This document shows positions 1 to 8,611 of a DNA stretch of 64,000 bases, in pieces; the first letter of the stretch is position 1, and each line of letters starts with the position of its first letter. A model generated the notes under the pieces. That model did no database searches, had not been told where the DNA came from, and saw nothing but the letters and a program-made list of their open reading frames with translations. The translations under genes and the position numbers were made by a program. The DNA is from Planctomycetota bacterium (GTDB lineage: Bacteria > Planctomycetota > UBA1135 > JADKAF01). The stretch spans positions 1 to 64,000 of the forward strand of contig JAEUHW010000057.1 in the NCBI GenBank assembly GCA_016793245.1. Direction: 5' to 3'.

Positions 1-258
1 GCTTCGATCTCGGAGGCCCACCGAAGGTCGCGGAAGCGATGCAAGCGACCGGCACCGAAGGCCCTTCGGAACGACAGCAGAAACGACAGCACTCGGCGCA
101 CGATTCGGCGCTTTCGGCAGCGAGCCCGCGCGACAGCGCCGCCGAGATCGAAGAGCAGGTTGCGCAGTCGCTCGCGAGCTCCAAGCCATTGAACGATGCG
201 GACTTGCGCGATAGCTTGCGGCTCGGCGCGACGCAGCGCGCGACGGAAGACGATGTTC
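1..258. other. Left edge, no confident gene
   Basis: No reading frame here has convincing protein composition. One minus-strand frame stays open across most of it but is Arg-rich and shows no motif. It could be the 5' part of a gene running off the left edge, but I cannot support that. The stretch ends directly at the tRNA gene, so it may hold the tRNA promoter; I see no clear -35/-10 pair. Confidence 0.3.
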
Positions 259-344
259 GGAGGCGTGGCGGAATCGGCAGACGCAGCGGACTTAAAATCC
301 GCGGGGCCTCACGGCTCATGGGGGTTCGAGTCCCCCCGCCTCTA
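259..344 (+). tRNA. tRNA-Leu (anticodon UAA)
   Basis: The cloverleaf is readable by eye. The acceptor arm GGAGGCG (259-265) pairs with CGCCTCT (337-343), the first pair being G-U. The anticodon stem-loop is GCGGA-CTTAAAA-TCCGC, giving anticodon TAA. A long variable arm of the class II type follows, then a T-arm GGGGG-TTCGAGT-CCCCC. The discriminator base is A and CCA is not encoded. The last three bases overlap the stop codon of the opposite-strand gene, so the two genes converge with no spacer. The size and long variable arm fit tRNA-Leu. Confidence 0.95.
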
Positions 345-2438
345 TCTCACCGTGCGCGAGACCTTGGAGCGCGGTCGGAGCGGGCACGGCAGACAACGCC
401 CCGCGAGCGCGAAGTCGTTCCACCAACGCTCCTCCCGCAGCGCGCCGTCGCGCGCGCCGCGCGATTCCAAGAGCTCGCGCGCGCGTCCGCCGAGTGCCTC
501 GTCGTCGCAGAGGAGCGCGAGGAGCTCCAGGCCGCGCAGCGCATAGCTCTCGGGCACACCGCTCAAGAAGCCCGAGCGCTGCGGGCCCGAGAAGCTCGGT
601 CGCACGCGCGCGGCGAAGCGCCGGTCACCCGCGTTCCACGCCTCGCTCCAGAGCGTCGCGAGCAGGCCAGCCGCGGCTTCGCGCGGAGGAATTCCACCGA
701 GCTGCGTCGCCACCGAGGGGCTCGCGTGCGCGAGCGCTTGGAGCGCTTCGCCGAGCAAGCCGGCGCTCAACCAGACGTGCACTTCGCTGACCGGGCCGCC
801 GCGGCGCAAGCGCCCCTCGAAGGCGAAGCGCGCGCTCCCGCGATCGTAGGCGTCGAGCAGTGCCGCGCCGCGCGCGGCGAGCGCCGGCTCGTAGGCCGGA
901 CCGGGCGCTTCGGCGGCCGCCGCCGCGAGCGCGATCACGGGCCAGGCGTAGCTGCGCTCGAGCTCCACTTCACGGCGGGGATCGAAGCGCGCGCGCGCGA
1001 TCGCATCCGCGGCGGCGAACGCGAGGTCGAGGGCGAGCGGATCGCCGCGCACGCGCCCCAGCGCGAGCCAGCCTTCGATCCAGGTATGGCCGAGGTCCTG
1101 CACGCGATCGACGCCGTGATCCGGGCCGTGGCGCCACGGCAAGCCCGCGCGCTCCGCGTCGCCGCCGCAGGCGGGCACGTCCACCGCGAGCGCATGGCGC
1201 AGCGCGGCGTGCGCGAGCTCCAAGCTCTCCGGCGGTGCACCGCACCACCACGCGCGCACGAGTCCGAGCGCGAGATCGAACTCGCCGTTGGACCAGCTCG
1301 TCGGCTCGCCCTCCGCCGCGCGCTCGAGCGGCGTATCCCCGTCGTCTCGACGGCCGCCGTTCGCCGCGGCACACCACGCGACGAAGCGCGCGAACGAGCG
1401 GCCCGCGATCGAGCGCTCGTACGAGCTTCTCTCGGCACGCGACGGCACGCGGCGCGGCGCGGCGAAGAGCGCGCCGGTGAGCGCGATCTCGCGCGGGAGG
1501 AGTGCCACTTCGAGCGCGAAGTCGATCGCGCCGCCGCGCTCGAGCGCGGCTCCGCCCTCGATCAACTCGAGCTCTACGCCGCGTTCGTCGAGCGACCAGG
1601 CGCACGGCCAACGGCGCGCGAGGCGCGCGGAGTGGACGCGCAGAGTCTCCGCCCCAAGCTCCACGCAGAGGCGTTCCGGGATCGCGCCGGCGAGCTCGCT
1701 CCCATCGACGCGGGCGACATGCGCCGATCCTTGTCGCGCGATGCGGAACGGCAGCGCGCGCGGAGCTCCGAGCGCGCTCCAATCCACGGCGAGGCGGAGC
1801 GAGACGAGCTCCTCCAGGCTCTCTTCGCGCGCATGCACGCTGCCTTCGAGACGCAGCGCGGCACCGTCCGTGCTGCGCACCAGCGCCGCGCGGGCGACGA
1901 AGGAACCGCCGCCTTCGCCCGCCCCGCGCGCTTCGAGTCGCCGCACCCACGGCCCGCCGGCGCCGGGACCGACGCTGGCCGAGCTCCACTCGCTCCAGGT
2001 CACCGCGCCGCGCTGCGCTCGCGCGCGGAGGCGTCCGACCTTCACGGCCTCTCCAGCGCCGAGCGCGGCGGCGTACCCGTCCGGAGCGGCGGAGCTCCGA
2101 ACCGGATCCGCGGGCGACTCGATCGACGCCGCGCCGCGCGCGCTGGCATCGATGCTGCCGCGCGCTCCGCGCAGGAAGCCCGAGATGCCGATCCAGCGCG
2201 CCGAGCCATCCGCGTGCCGAGCCGCCACCCAGGTCGTGGCTTCGCCCGGGCCGCGAAAGCGCGGCAGGCGATCGGCCGGGACCTCGCCCGGCCGACAGGG
2301 CAAGGCGCCGTGGACCCAGCCGCTCCCGCGAAGCGCGGGCACTTCGAAGCGGATCGCTTGCGCGTGGAGCGGTCGCTCGACGCGAGCGCAGAGCGCGAGC
2401 AGGACGGCGCCGCCGAGCAGGGATCGCGTGCAGTGCAT
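342..2438 (-). CDS. Secreted rhamnogalacturonan-lyase-like (RIFT barrel plus toroid) protein
   Basis: This encodes 698 residues from an ATG at 2438, with a typical signal peptide (MHCTRSLLGGAVLLALCARV) and probable cleavage near ALCARVERPLHAQA. The N-terminal part has the pattern 'VPALRGSGWVHGALP ... WVAARHADGSARWIGISGF', resembling the N-terminal RIFT-barrel domain of YetA/PcRGLX-type exo-rhamnogalacturonan lyases. The middle-to-C-terminal region is alpha-helical, with 'WRHGPDHGVDRVQDLGHTWIEGW', reminiscent of an (alpha/alpha) toroid. The role would be polysaccharide degradation outside the cytoplasm. Family assignment is from pattern only and the substrate is unknown. The upstream neighbour on the same strand is a membrane protein 44 bp away. 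The stop codon lies inside the 3' end of the tRNA-Leu gene. Confidence 0.55.
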   Translation of the reverse strand: MHCTRSLLGGAVLLALCARVERPLHAQAIRFEVPALRGSGWVHGALPCRPGEVPADRLPRFRGPGEATTWVAARHADGSARWIGISGFLRGARGSIDASARGAASIESPADPVRSSAAPDGYAAALGAGEAVKVGRLRARAQRGAVTWSEWSSASVGPGAGGPWVRRLEARGAGEGGGSFVARAALVRSTDGAALRLEGSVHAREESLEELVSLRLAVDWSALGAPRALPFRIARQGSAHVARVDGSELAGAIPERLCVELGAETLRVHSARLARRWPCAWSLDERGVELELIEGGAALERGGAIDFALEVALLPREIALTGALFAAPRRVPSRAERSSYERSIAGRSFARFVAWCAAANGGRRDDGDTPLERAAEGEPTSWSNGEFDLALGLVRAWWCGAPPESLELAHAALRHALAVDVPACGGDAERAGLPWRHGPDHGVDRVQDLGHTWIEGWLALGRVRGDPLALDLAFAAADAIARARFDPRREVELERSYAWPVIALAAAAAEAPGPAYEPALAARGAALLDAYDRGSARFAFEGRLRRGGPVSEVHVWLSAGLLGEALQALAHASPSVATQLGGIPPREAAAGLLATLWSEAWNAGDRRFAARVRPSFSGPQRSGFLSGVPESYALRGLELLALLCDDEALGGRARELLESRGARDGALREERWWNDFALAGRCLPCPLRPRSKVSRTVR

Positions 2439-2482
2439 GCTCGCGTGACGCCGTAGCGCGAACGCGGTCGCGCGCGCCGCCG

Positions 2483-4447
2483 TTATTTCCTGCTCGGCTG
2501 CAGCAGCGGGCCGAAGCTCGGCGTGAAGCGGAGCTCCAGGAGATCGCTCACCGGCCCGTTCGGTGCGCCCTGCTCGTCGAGGCTCTCGGCGAAGATCCAG
2601 CAGCGATCGCCGCCCTTGTCGACGACCTCGAGAGGCACGTAGAGCGCCCCTTCTCCGCTGCTCAGGATGGGCGCCTGTACGAAGAGCTCGAGGACGTGCA
2701 GCGCGGGGCGCGGCTCCGCCGGCAGCGCGATCTCGGCGCTCGCCGAGCCCAACGAGGAGAGGAACGCGAGCCGCACGCGCGGTCCGAAGCCGGGCAGCTC
2801 GAGCGTCGGCAGGGCCGCGAGCTGCACCGCGCGTTCGGCGCCTTGCACCTCGAGCCAGCGCGCGAACCACGCATGCCCCTCTTCGCCCGAGATCGCGGGC
2901 GGATCCCCGACGAGCTGCGTCCAGCCCACGCGCTCCGCGAGAGGCGCCAGCGGCGCGGGAGAGCTCGTCGCGCTCTGCGGCGCGAAGCGCGCCGCGAGCG
3001 CGCGCGGCAGCGGCGGCAGCGGCGACGCCGCGGGGAAGAGCGGGCGATAGGCCGCGATCTCGCACGCGATCGGGGAGAACGGGGGCTGCAGCGCTTCGCG
3101 CAAGCCGAAGGTGAACGCATACGCCGAGCCGACGTTCTTCGGCGCGTTCTCGATCAGCGCCGGTCGGCCGCCGCGCGCCGGCGCGCCGTCGATGAGCTCG
3201 GCTCGCAGCGCCTCCACCGCGCGCGAAGCGTCGACGTGGTCGCGCACGTTCACGATCAAGCCGCTCAGCGCGACGCCGAGGCAAACCAGCCCGCCGAGAC
3301 AGGCCCGCATGCGCGAGAGCTGCGCGAGGGTCGCGGAGAACCCGAGTGCCACCCCGCACCACGCCAACCAATAGGCGCGCGCATTGGTCGCGAACGCCGG
3401 ATCGCTCCAGAGCTGCACCAGCGGAGCGCAGGCGAGGAGCACCCAAGCTCCACTCGCGACGGCGACGCGCGCGCGATGACCTTCCTTGCGCACGCCGACG
3501 AGCACCGCGCCGAGAACTCCGAGGAGCAAGGCGATCCCCGCGGCGGCCGCGACCAAGAGCGGCGCGCGCGAGAGTTCCCCGCGACCCCACGCCAGCGGCC
3601 CCGCGAGCGCTAGATCTCCCAGCGCCGCGAGCAGGTCCAACGTCCGTCGGCCCCAAGAAGCGCCGCCATCGAGCACCCCTGCCCCACCGGCATAGCCGCC
3701 GATCCACGTGCCCAAGCAATGAGCGCGCCACGCGAAGAGCGCGGCGGCGAGGAGCAGCGCGGGGAGCGCCGGCCAGAGCCGCATCGCGAGCCCTCGGCGA
3801 TCGTCGCCTCCTCGAGGGCGCGCCAGCTCCAAGACGCCGAGGATCAGCGGCAGCGCGAAAGCGGTTTCCTTGGTGAGCATGGCGAGCGCGCAGCAGACGA
3901 GCGCTCCGAGACGCGCGCGCAGCCGACGCGGACGCGGAAGGCCTTCGCCCCAGCCTTCCGCGCGCGCATGCAGCGCGAGAAACGCGAGGCCGAAGCCGAA
4001 GAGGTGCGCATCGACGCGCCCGACGACCCAGAGGACGGATCCAGCGCCGAAGGGGAACCACGCCGCGAGCAGGCCCGCGAAGCACGCCGCGCCCGCCCCG
4101 AGACCGAGCCGCCGCGCGAGAGCGCGCAAGGAGAGGCAGCCCACGGCCAGCGCCAGGAGATGCGACAGCTTGAGCAGCAGCGGCGAGAAGCCGAAAAGCC
4201 GCGCCTCCAGCCCCAGAGAGAGGCTGACCCACGGGCGATAGAAGCGGGGCTGCGCGAGCCCGTACTGTGCACCGGAGAGGTCGCTGGCCGCGCGTTCGAG
4301 GTCGTGCGCATAGACCAGCGCGGTGAAGTCCTCGCTGAGGAAGCCGACCTCCGAGAAGCACACCAGATACGGCGCGAGGCAGAGCGCGAGCCAGGCAGTT
4401 GCGAAGAGGCCGCCTCGACGCGGCCGTGCGGTGGAGATCTGGCTCAT
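2483..4447 (-). CDS. GT-C-fold-like multi-pass membrane protein
   Basis: This encodes 654 residues. The N-terminal two thirds contains many hydrophobic segments, beginning with FATAWLALCLAPYLVCF, and a short loop SEDFTALVYAHD after the first helix. That loop is where GT-C glycosyltransferases keep acidic catalytic residues. The phrase 'QPRFYRPWVSLSLGLEARLFGFSPLLLKLSHLLALAVG' resembles the conserved 'YRPL ... H' region of TMTC/PMT-like proteins. The C-terminal 200 residues are soluble, likely periplasmic. The likely role is sugar transfer from a lipid-linked donor, but no donor or acceptor can be inferred. Similar proteins occur at 19325, 21055 and 26327. The start ATG is 84 bp from the divergent gene at 4531. 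Confidence 0.6.
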   Translation of the reverse strand: MSQISTARPRRGGLFATAWLALCLAPYLVCFSEVGFLSEDFTALVYAHDLERAASDLSGAQYGLAQPRFYRPWVSLSLGLEARLFGFSPLLLKLSHLLALAVGCLSLRALARRLGLGAGAACFAGLLAAWFPFGAGSVLWVVGRVDAHLFGFGLAFLALHARAEGWGEGLPRPRRLRARLGALVCCALAMLTKETAFALPLILGVLELARPRGGDDRRGLAMRLWPALPALLLAAALFAWRAHCLGTWIGGYAGGAGVLDGGASWGRRTLDLLAALGDLALAGPLAWGRGELSRAPLLVAAAAGIALLLGVLGAVLVGVRKEGHRARVAVASGAWVLLACAPLVQLWSDPAFATNARAYWLAWCGVALGFSATLAQLSRMRACLGGLVCLGVALSGLIVNVRDHVDASRAVEALRAELIDGAPARGGRPALIENAPKNVGSAYAFTFGLREALQPPFSPIACEIAAYRPLFPAASPLPPLPRALAARFAPQSATSSPAPLAPLAERVGWTQLVGDPPAISGEEGHAWFARWLEVQGAERAVQLAALPTLELPGFGPRVRLAFLSSLGSASAEIALPAEPRPALHVLELFVQAPILSSGEGALYVPLEVVDKGGDRCWIFAESLDEQGAPNGPVSDLLELRFTPSFGPLLQPSRK

Positions 4448-4458
4448 GTTGCGGCGTG

Positions 4459-4465
4459 CTATCCT
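4459..4465 (+). promoter_or_regulatory. Candidate -10 element upstream of 4531
   Basis: The heptamer CTATCCT preceded by GTG lies about 66 bp before the start of the small membrane protein gene, in the divergent intergenic region. Similar GCTA-NN-T boxes recur upstream of other genes in this window. No good -35 box is visible at 17 bp, so this is weak. Confidence 0.25.
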
Positions 4466-4530
4466 ACGATCCAGATGCGCGCATCCAAGTGCGACGGATT
4501 CCGCCCTAACACCGCCCCGGTTTCATCGCC

Positions 4531-4794
4531 ATGAGCCAGAGCAAGCACGTACCCGAGGACCTAGAGGCCCGCCTCGCCGAAGCCAGCGCCGCCTGGAGCA
4601 GCGACGCTGCCGCGACGGCCGCCGCCGATCGTCCGAGCCGCGGTCTCCTCCTCGACTTCCTCGCCGAGAACTGGCTCTGGATCGTGGTGCCGGCGCTGCT
4701 CGTCATCGCGCTGCTCGGCGGAACCGCGCTCTACTTGAGCTGGACCGGCGAAGGCGACTCGACGACGCCGTTCGTGTACGCCACCTACGATTGA
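4531..4794 (+). CDS. Small single-helix membrane protein, DUF5989-like
   Basis: This encodes 87 residues. A charged, Ala-rich N-terminal half is followed by FLAENWLWIVVPALLVIALLGGTALYL, a single strong transmembrane helix, and a short tail ending PFVYATYD. The order (basic residue, FLxExxLW, helix, PF-[IV]-Y-T at the end) resembles DUF5989 family proteins, which often sit near polysaccharide or carbamoyltransferase genes. No function is established. The gene is divergent from the GT-C protein at 2483. It is followed within 20 bp by the 32-bp hairpin array, which may end its transcript. Confidence 0.6.
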   Translation: MSQSKHVPEDLEARLAEASAAWSSDAAATAAADRPSRGLLLDFLAENWLWIVVPALLVIALLGGTALYLSWTGEGDSTTPFVYATYD

Positions 4795-4812
4795 GCGCGA
4801 CGCGAGGTTTTC

Positions 4813-5036
4813 TGGCCCAACACCTGACGGTGTTCGATTCCTGCTGGGCCAACACCTGACGGTGTTCGATGCCTGCTGGCCCAACACCTGACGGTGTTCG
4901 ATTTCTGCTGGCCCAACACCTGACGGTGTTCGATTCCTGCTGGCCCAACACCTGACGGTGTTCGATATCTGCTGGCCCAACACCTGACGGTGTTGGATTC
5001 CTGCTGGCCCAACACCTGACGGTGTCGGAGCGGGCA
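4813..5036. repeat. Seven tandem 32-bp hairpin repeats
   Basis: Copies begin at 4813, 4845, 4877, 4909, 4941, 4973 and 5005. Each has TGGCCC (TGGGCC in copy 2), then the palindrome AACACC-TGAC-GGTGTT, then a 10-base spacer CGATNNCTGC. The hairpin is identical in copies 1-6 and has one change in copy 7 (GGTGTC). Spacer variation is almost confined to two bases (TC, GC, TT, TC, AT, TC) and to C-to-G in copy 6; copy 7 loses the spacer pattern. The array lies between convergent genes ending at 4794 and 5063. A further copy of the core is at 49062. It could be stacked terminators, a protein-binding array or a spreading small repeat. Confidence 0.95.
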
Positions 5037-5062
5037 AGCTCGTCGATGTCAGAGACATGCTC

Positions 5063-6091
5063 TCAGCGGCGCAGCCAGCGCGGGAACCCGCCGCGCACGA
5101 GCGAGGCGAGCTCGCAGGCCGAAGCCCGCTCCTCGAGCGGCCAGCGCTTCAGGCGATAGGGATCGGCCCCGGTCGCGTTCGCGCCTTCGATCATCGTGCA
5201 CGCATAGGCGTGGCCGCTGTGCAGTAGCAGCGCCGCGTCCGACGCGGGCAGATCGGCCTCGCGCCCGAAGGGATAGGCGAAGCCCTCGACGGGATGGCCG
5301 AGGGCCGCCTGCAGGCTCGCGCGCGCGCCTTCGATCTCCGCGCGCTGCGCACCGGCGTCGAGGAGCGCCTGGCGACGGTGGCGCACGCCGTGCGAAGCGA
5401 TCTCGAAGACATCCTCGAGCGCGGGTAACTCTTCCGGCCGGAGGTAGATCGAACGCGCGAGCGCCTCCAGTCCTCCGAGCTCGCGCTGGTGCAGCTCGCG
5501 CAGCGCCGCATCGCGCCGCGGCTCGTCGCACGCGCGATGCAGCGCGCTCTTCAGCTCGTAAGCCGAGCGGCGTGCCGCCTCCAGCAGAGGAGCCTCCGGC
5601 CCGAGCGATGGCGCGAGTGCATCGGCCAAGCGCAACGGCCCGAGCGCCCGCTCGAGCGCGAAGAAGAGATCGGTCCAGGGCAACCAATCGCCGCTCCAGG
5701 TGCCAGTGTGCACGAAGAGCGTCGCGCGGACACCGAGTCTCCGGAGCAGTGGCGCGGCATGCGTGGCGACGCCGCGGTAGGCGTCGTCGAACGAGAACGA
5801 GAGCAACGGCCGGCGCTCTTCCTCGCGCGCGTGCAACGAGAGGCCTTCGCGCACGGAGACCACGCGCCCGCACGCGAGCGCCCAGCGCACGCGCTGCTCC
5901 AGCGCCGCTGTCGAGATGCGCATCGAGGGCGGTAGATGCGGCAGTCCATCGCCGACCTCGTGCCCCGCGAAGATGGTCCAGATCCCGCGCACCGGGCGGA
6001 GCCTTCTCGCGCAGGCGAGCGCGGGCAGCGCCGCGCGGCGCAATGCGAGCCGCGCGCGATGGCGCGCGCTCGGGTGAAGGAACGCGCTCAT
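5063..6091 (-). CDS. Polysaccharide deacetylase (NodB/CE4-like)
   Basis: This encodes 342 residues. The CE4 signature is present: LLSFSFDDAYRGV (Asp102, Asp103), then 'RRLGVRATLFVHTGTW', and later 'IASHGVRHRR', matching the FDD and HxxxH metal-binding motifs. 'GFAYPFGREADL' matches the third motif. The enzyme would remove N-acetyl groups from a polysaccharide. I start at 6091 because this ATG overlaps the stop of the upstream acetyltransferase gene (ATGA), implying translational coupling. Upstream in-frame sequence is Arg-rich shadow of that gene. With the radical SAM and GNAT genes it suggests a small glycan-modification operon. Confidence 0.85.
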   Translation of the reverse strand: MSAFLHPSARHRARLALRRAALPALACARRLRPVRGIWTIFAGHEVGDGLPHLPPSMRISTAALEQRVRWALACGRVVSVREGLSLHAREEERRPLLSFSFDDAYRGVATHAAPLLRRLGVRATLFVHTGTWSGDWLPWTDLFFALERALGPLRLADALAPSLGPEAPLLEAARRSAYELKSALHRACDEPRRDAALRELHQRELGGLEALARSIYLRPEELPALEDVFEIASHGVRHRRQALLDAGAQRAEIEGARASLQAALGHPVEGFAYPFGREADLPASDAALLLHSGHAYACTMIEGANATGADPYRLKRWPLEERASACELASLVRGGFPRWLRR

Positions 6092-7062
6092 GCGACCCCC
6101 TCCGGCGCTGCGGCCGCGCGCAGCAAGAGACCCTCGGCGTCGCGATCGAGGTCGCGGATCCAGAGCTCGCGCCCCGCGAGCGTGGACGCGGTCAGCTCTT
6201 CGCGCAGCGGCTTCCACCAGAACGGTCGCGCCGTGGCTCGTCGCGCGCCGCGGAAGCCCGCGCCCGCGGCTCGCGCTGCGAGAGGCTCGCCCTCCACCAA
6301 CGTGAGCTCCGCGTGCTCGACGCCGCTCGAGCGCAACGCGGCGAGGAGGCCGCGCCAGAGCTCCGGCTCGCGCTGCCAGGCAGCTCCCGGCGCGAGATCG
6401 GCGAGCACCGCGCGCGCCCCGAGGATCTCGACGCACGCCACGGCACCGCTCGCGGAGGCGAAGCCGCGATAGCGCGCCGAGCGCGTGCGCCACGCGAGCC
6501 ACGCCGCATCGCGCTCGCCCGCACCCTGCTCGCGGTCGCGCGAAGCCGCGGCGAGAGCCGCGCCGAGGCGTTCCTTCGCGACGAGCGCGAACTCCGCACG
6601 CGCTCCGCGCGCTCGCCACCACGCGCGCGGCCCGCGGAGCGACGCGCGAGCGCTCCGCGTGCGCCGGAGCTCGCGCCAACCGGCGCGCGCGAACGAATCA
6701 TTCGACCGCGCTCCGCCGAAAGCGCAGAGGAACGCGCCGCCGCGCGAGCGCGCTTCCGTCTCGGCGCTCGCGAGGAGCCTCGCGTAGTGTCCGCGCCGCT
6801 GCGCCGCGGGCGCCGTCATCGCGTCCGCGGCCTGGAACGCGAGCCACGTGCGGCCCGCGCAAGTGACGCGCCGCGGCTGCAGCGCGAAGGCCGCGACGAT
6901 CGCTCCGCCGTCTTCGATCACGTGCTCGATCGACGCCCCGTGCGGGTTCTCGCGGTACTTCCAGCTCCACATGCCCGCGGGAGGCGCGAAGCCGAAGCAG
7001 CGCAAGTGCAGCTCGTCGCGTGCCGGATCGTCGGTCGCATGGGCGGAGCGGAGCAAGACCAT
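6088..7062 (-). CDS. GNAT-family N-acetyltransferase
   Basis: This encodes 324 residues from the ATG at 7062, preceded by GAGGAA at good spacing. A longer in-frame start at 7209 adds an Arg-rich extension overlapping the radical SAM gene and is rejected. The N-terminus 'LRCFGFAPPAGMWSWKYRENPHG' is typical of the GNAT group whose members begin with a W-x-WKY-x-x-NP motif. The region 'AFQAADAMTAPAAQRRGHYARLL' fits the acetyl-CoA loop (Q/R-x-x-G-x-[GH]), although the usual final G/A is His. The acyl acceptor is unknown. Its position between the radical SAM protein and the deacetylase suggests a sugar amine or cell-envelope substrate. Confidence 0.75.
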   Translation of the reverse strand: MVLLRSAHATDDPARDELHLRCFGFAPPAGMWSWKYRENPHGASIEHVIEDGGAIVAAFALQPRRVTCAGRTWLAFQAADAMTAPAAQRRGHYARLLASAETEARSRGGAFLCAFGGARSNDSFARAGWRELRRTRSARASLRGPRAWWRARGARAEFALVAKERLGAALAAASRDREQGAGERDAAWLAWRTRSARYRGFASASGAVACVEILGARAVLADLAPGAAWQREPELWRGLLAALRSSGVEHAELTLVEGEPLAARAAGAGFRGARRATARPFWWKPLREELTASTLAGRELWIRDLDRDAEGLLLRAAAAPEGVA

Positions 7063-7177
7063 CGCGCCGAGTTCCTCAGCGCGCGAGCGACGCTCGCTCG
7101 CGAGCCGACCGCGGCGCCGAGCAGCGCGGCACCGGAAGAAGTCGCAGAGGCGGCCGCATCGAAGCTCGATCGGCCGC

Positions 7178-8557
7178 TCAGAGCGCCGCACGCGGCGCCG
7201 AGAGCGCACGCGCGAGACGCGCGCGACCTTCCACCGGATTCTCGAGGTAGTAGCGCAGGCGCTCGAAGCTGCGCTTCAGCTTCGGCAACGGCCCGTGATA
7301 CCAGCGCTCGTAGCGCTCGATCAGCTCGCGCTTGATACGCTCGAGCTCGTCCTGCGAGAAGTGGTCGTGCGCGTAGGCCGAGCGGTTCGACGAGACGTAG
7401 TTCTCGCTGAGATCCTCGGTGTCGATGTACGCGCGGAGCTGCTCCCACGACGGCGTGCCGACGAGCGGGTTGAAGATCGAGACGCGGATCAGGTCCGGCT
7501 GGGCCAGGCGCAGCAGGCGCTCGGTCTCGCGGATGTCGGCCAAGGTCTCGGTCGGCGAGCCGACGATCAGGAACACCTTGGCCCAGATCCCCGCGCGGCG
7601 CGTCATGTGCGCGGCCTCGACGATCGTCTCGGGGCTCAAGTCCTTTTGCAGCACCTCGAGCACGCGCCGCGAGCCGGATTCCCAGCCGTAGTAGATGCGC
7701 CGGCAGCCGGCTTCGTACATCGCGCGCAGCATGGGGAAGTCCACGCAGTCGGCGCGCGTGTTGCACACCCAGCGCACGTTCAGCTTGCGGCGGCGGATCT
7801 CGTCGCAGAGCTCGTAGATGCGCTTCTTCCGCAGCGTGAAGATCTCGTCGATGAAGAGGATCGAGCCGGGCCGATAACGTCCGACGAGCTCCTCCATCTC
7901 ATCGACGATGTTGGCGATGCCGCGCACGCGATAGCCGCGCCCCGTGAGCTCCTTCTGGCAGAAGGTGCAGCGATACGGACAACCGCGCGTCGTGAACACG
8001 TACGCCAGGCGCTCCTTGTTCGCGCGGAAGTAGCGCTCCATGTCGAGCAGCTCGCGCGCGGGGAACGCGACGGAGTCCAGGTCCTTGATGAGCGCAGGAG
8101 CTTTCTTCACGACGCGCTCGCTGCCGCGGCGGAACGCGATGCCCTCGATCTCCGCGAGCGCCGCTTCATCGCCGTCGAGCACCGCGCGCACGAAGGGCCC
8201 GATCGTCGTCTCGCCTTCCCCCTGCAGCACGTAGTCGAACGCGCCCGAGTCGAGGAAGAGGTCCGGATCGACGGAGGCGTGCGGCCCCCCCATCACGGTG
8301 ATCTTGCCGCGCTCCTTGGCGTAGCGCGCCCAGCGGATCGCGCGGCGCACGTTCGGCGTCAGCGCGGAGAAGCCGCAGATCCGCGAGCGCTCGATCGCCT
8401 CGCGCAGCTCCTGCTCCGAGTAGACGCGCTCGTCGATGAGCTCGACGTCGAAGCCCTGATCGCGCAGTGCCGCGCCGAGGTAGGTGATCCCCAGCACCAT
8501 CGCCAGGGGATCCTCCTGGACGTGCGGCTTCACGTAGGTCAGCAGGATGTCGGACAT
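7178..8557 (-). CDS. B12-binding-domain radical SAM protein (BchE/PhpK-type layout)
   Basis: This encodes 459 residues. The N-terminal 140 residues form a Rossmann-like cobalamin-binding domain ('LGITYLGAALRDQGFDVELID', 'VMGGPHASVDPD', 'VLQGEGETT'). The radical SAM core follows with C193-x3-C197-x2-C200 (RGCPYRCTFC), then 'SILFIDEIFTLRKKRIYELCDEI' and 'YYGWESGSRRVLEVLQKDLS', which are typical downstream core motifs. The enzyme would bind a 4Fe-4S cluster and SAM, probably methylating or rearranging a substrate. The substrate cannot be read from sequence. A TACACT box is about 14 bp before the start codon. Confidence 0.9.
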   Translation of the reverse strand: MSDILLTYVKPHVQEDPLAMVLGITYLGAALRDQGFDVELIDERVYSEQELREAIERSRICGFSALTPNVRRAIRWARYAKERGKITVMGGPHASVDPDLFLDSGAFDYVLQGEGETTIGPFVRAVLDGDEAALAEIEGIAFRRGSERVVKKAPALIKDLDSVAFPARELLDMERYFRANKERLAYVFTTRGCPYRCTFCQKELTGRGYRVRGIANIVDEMEELVGRYRPGSILFIDEIFTLRKKRIYELCDEIRRRKLNVRWVCNTRADCVDFPMLRAMYEAGCRRIYYGWESGSRRVLEVLQKDLSPETIVEAAHMTRRAGIWAKVFLIVGSPTETLADIRETERLLRLAQPDLIRVSIFNPLVGTPSWEQLRAYIDTEDLSENYVSSNRSAYAHDHFSQDELERIKRELIERYERWYHGPLPKLKRSFERLRYYLENPVEGRARLARALSAPRAAL

Positions 8558-8611
8558 GGCGGCACAGTGTACGCGCCGCCGCGCTTCCGGCCACGTCTCG
8601 CCGCGCGCGCT

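Noticed and set aside
1-258. Minus-strand gene running off the left edge
   Set aside because: One frame is open but Arg-rich with no motif; too little to support.
39-2456. 805-residue plus-strand protein
   Set aside because: It is Arg/Ala-rich without motifs and lies opposite the minus-strand lyase-like gene with a real signal peptide.
4813-5036. CRISPR array
   Set aside because: The units abut directly with no unique spacers; variable parts are two bases, and no cas genes are near.
4703-5058. Short minus-strand proteins rich in NTVRCWA/PSGVGP
   Set aside because: They are translations of the 32-bp repeats; 32 is not a multiple of three, so frames rotate from copy to copy.
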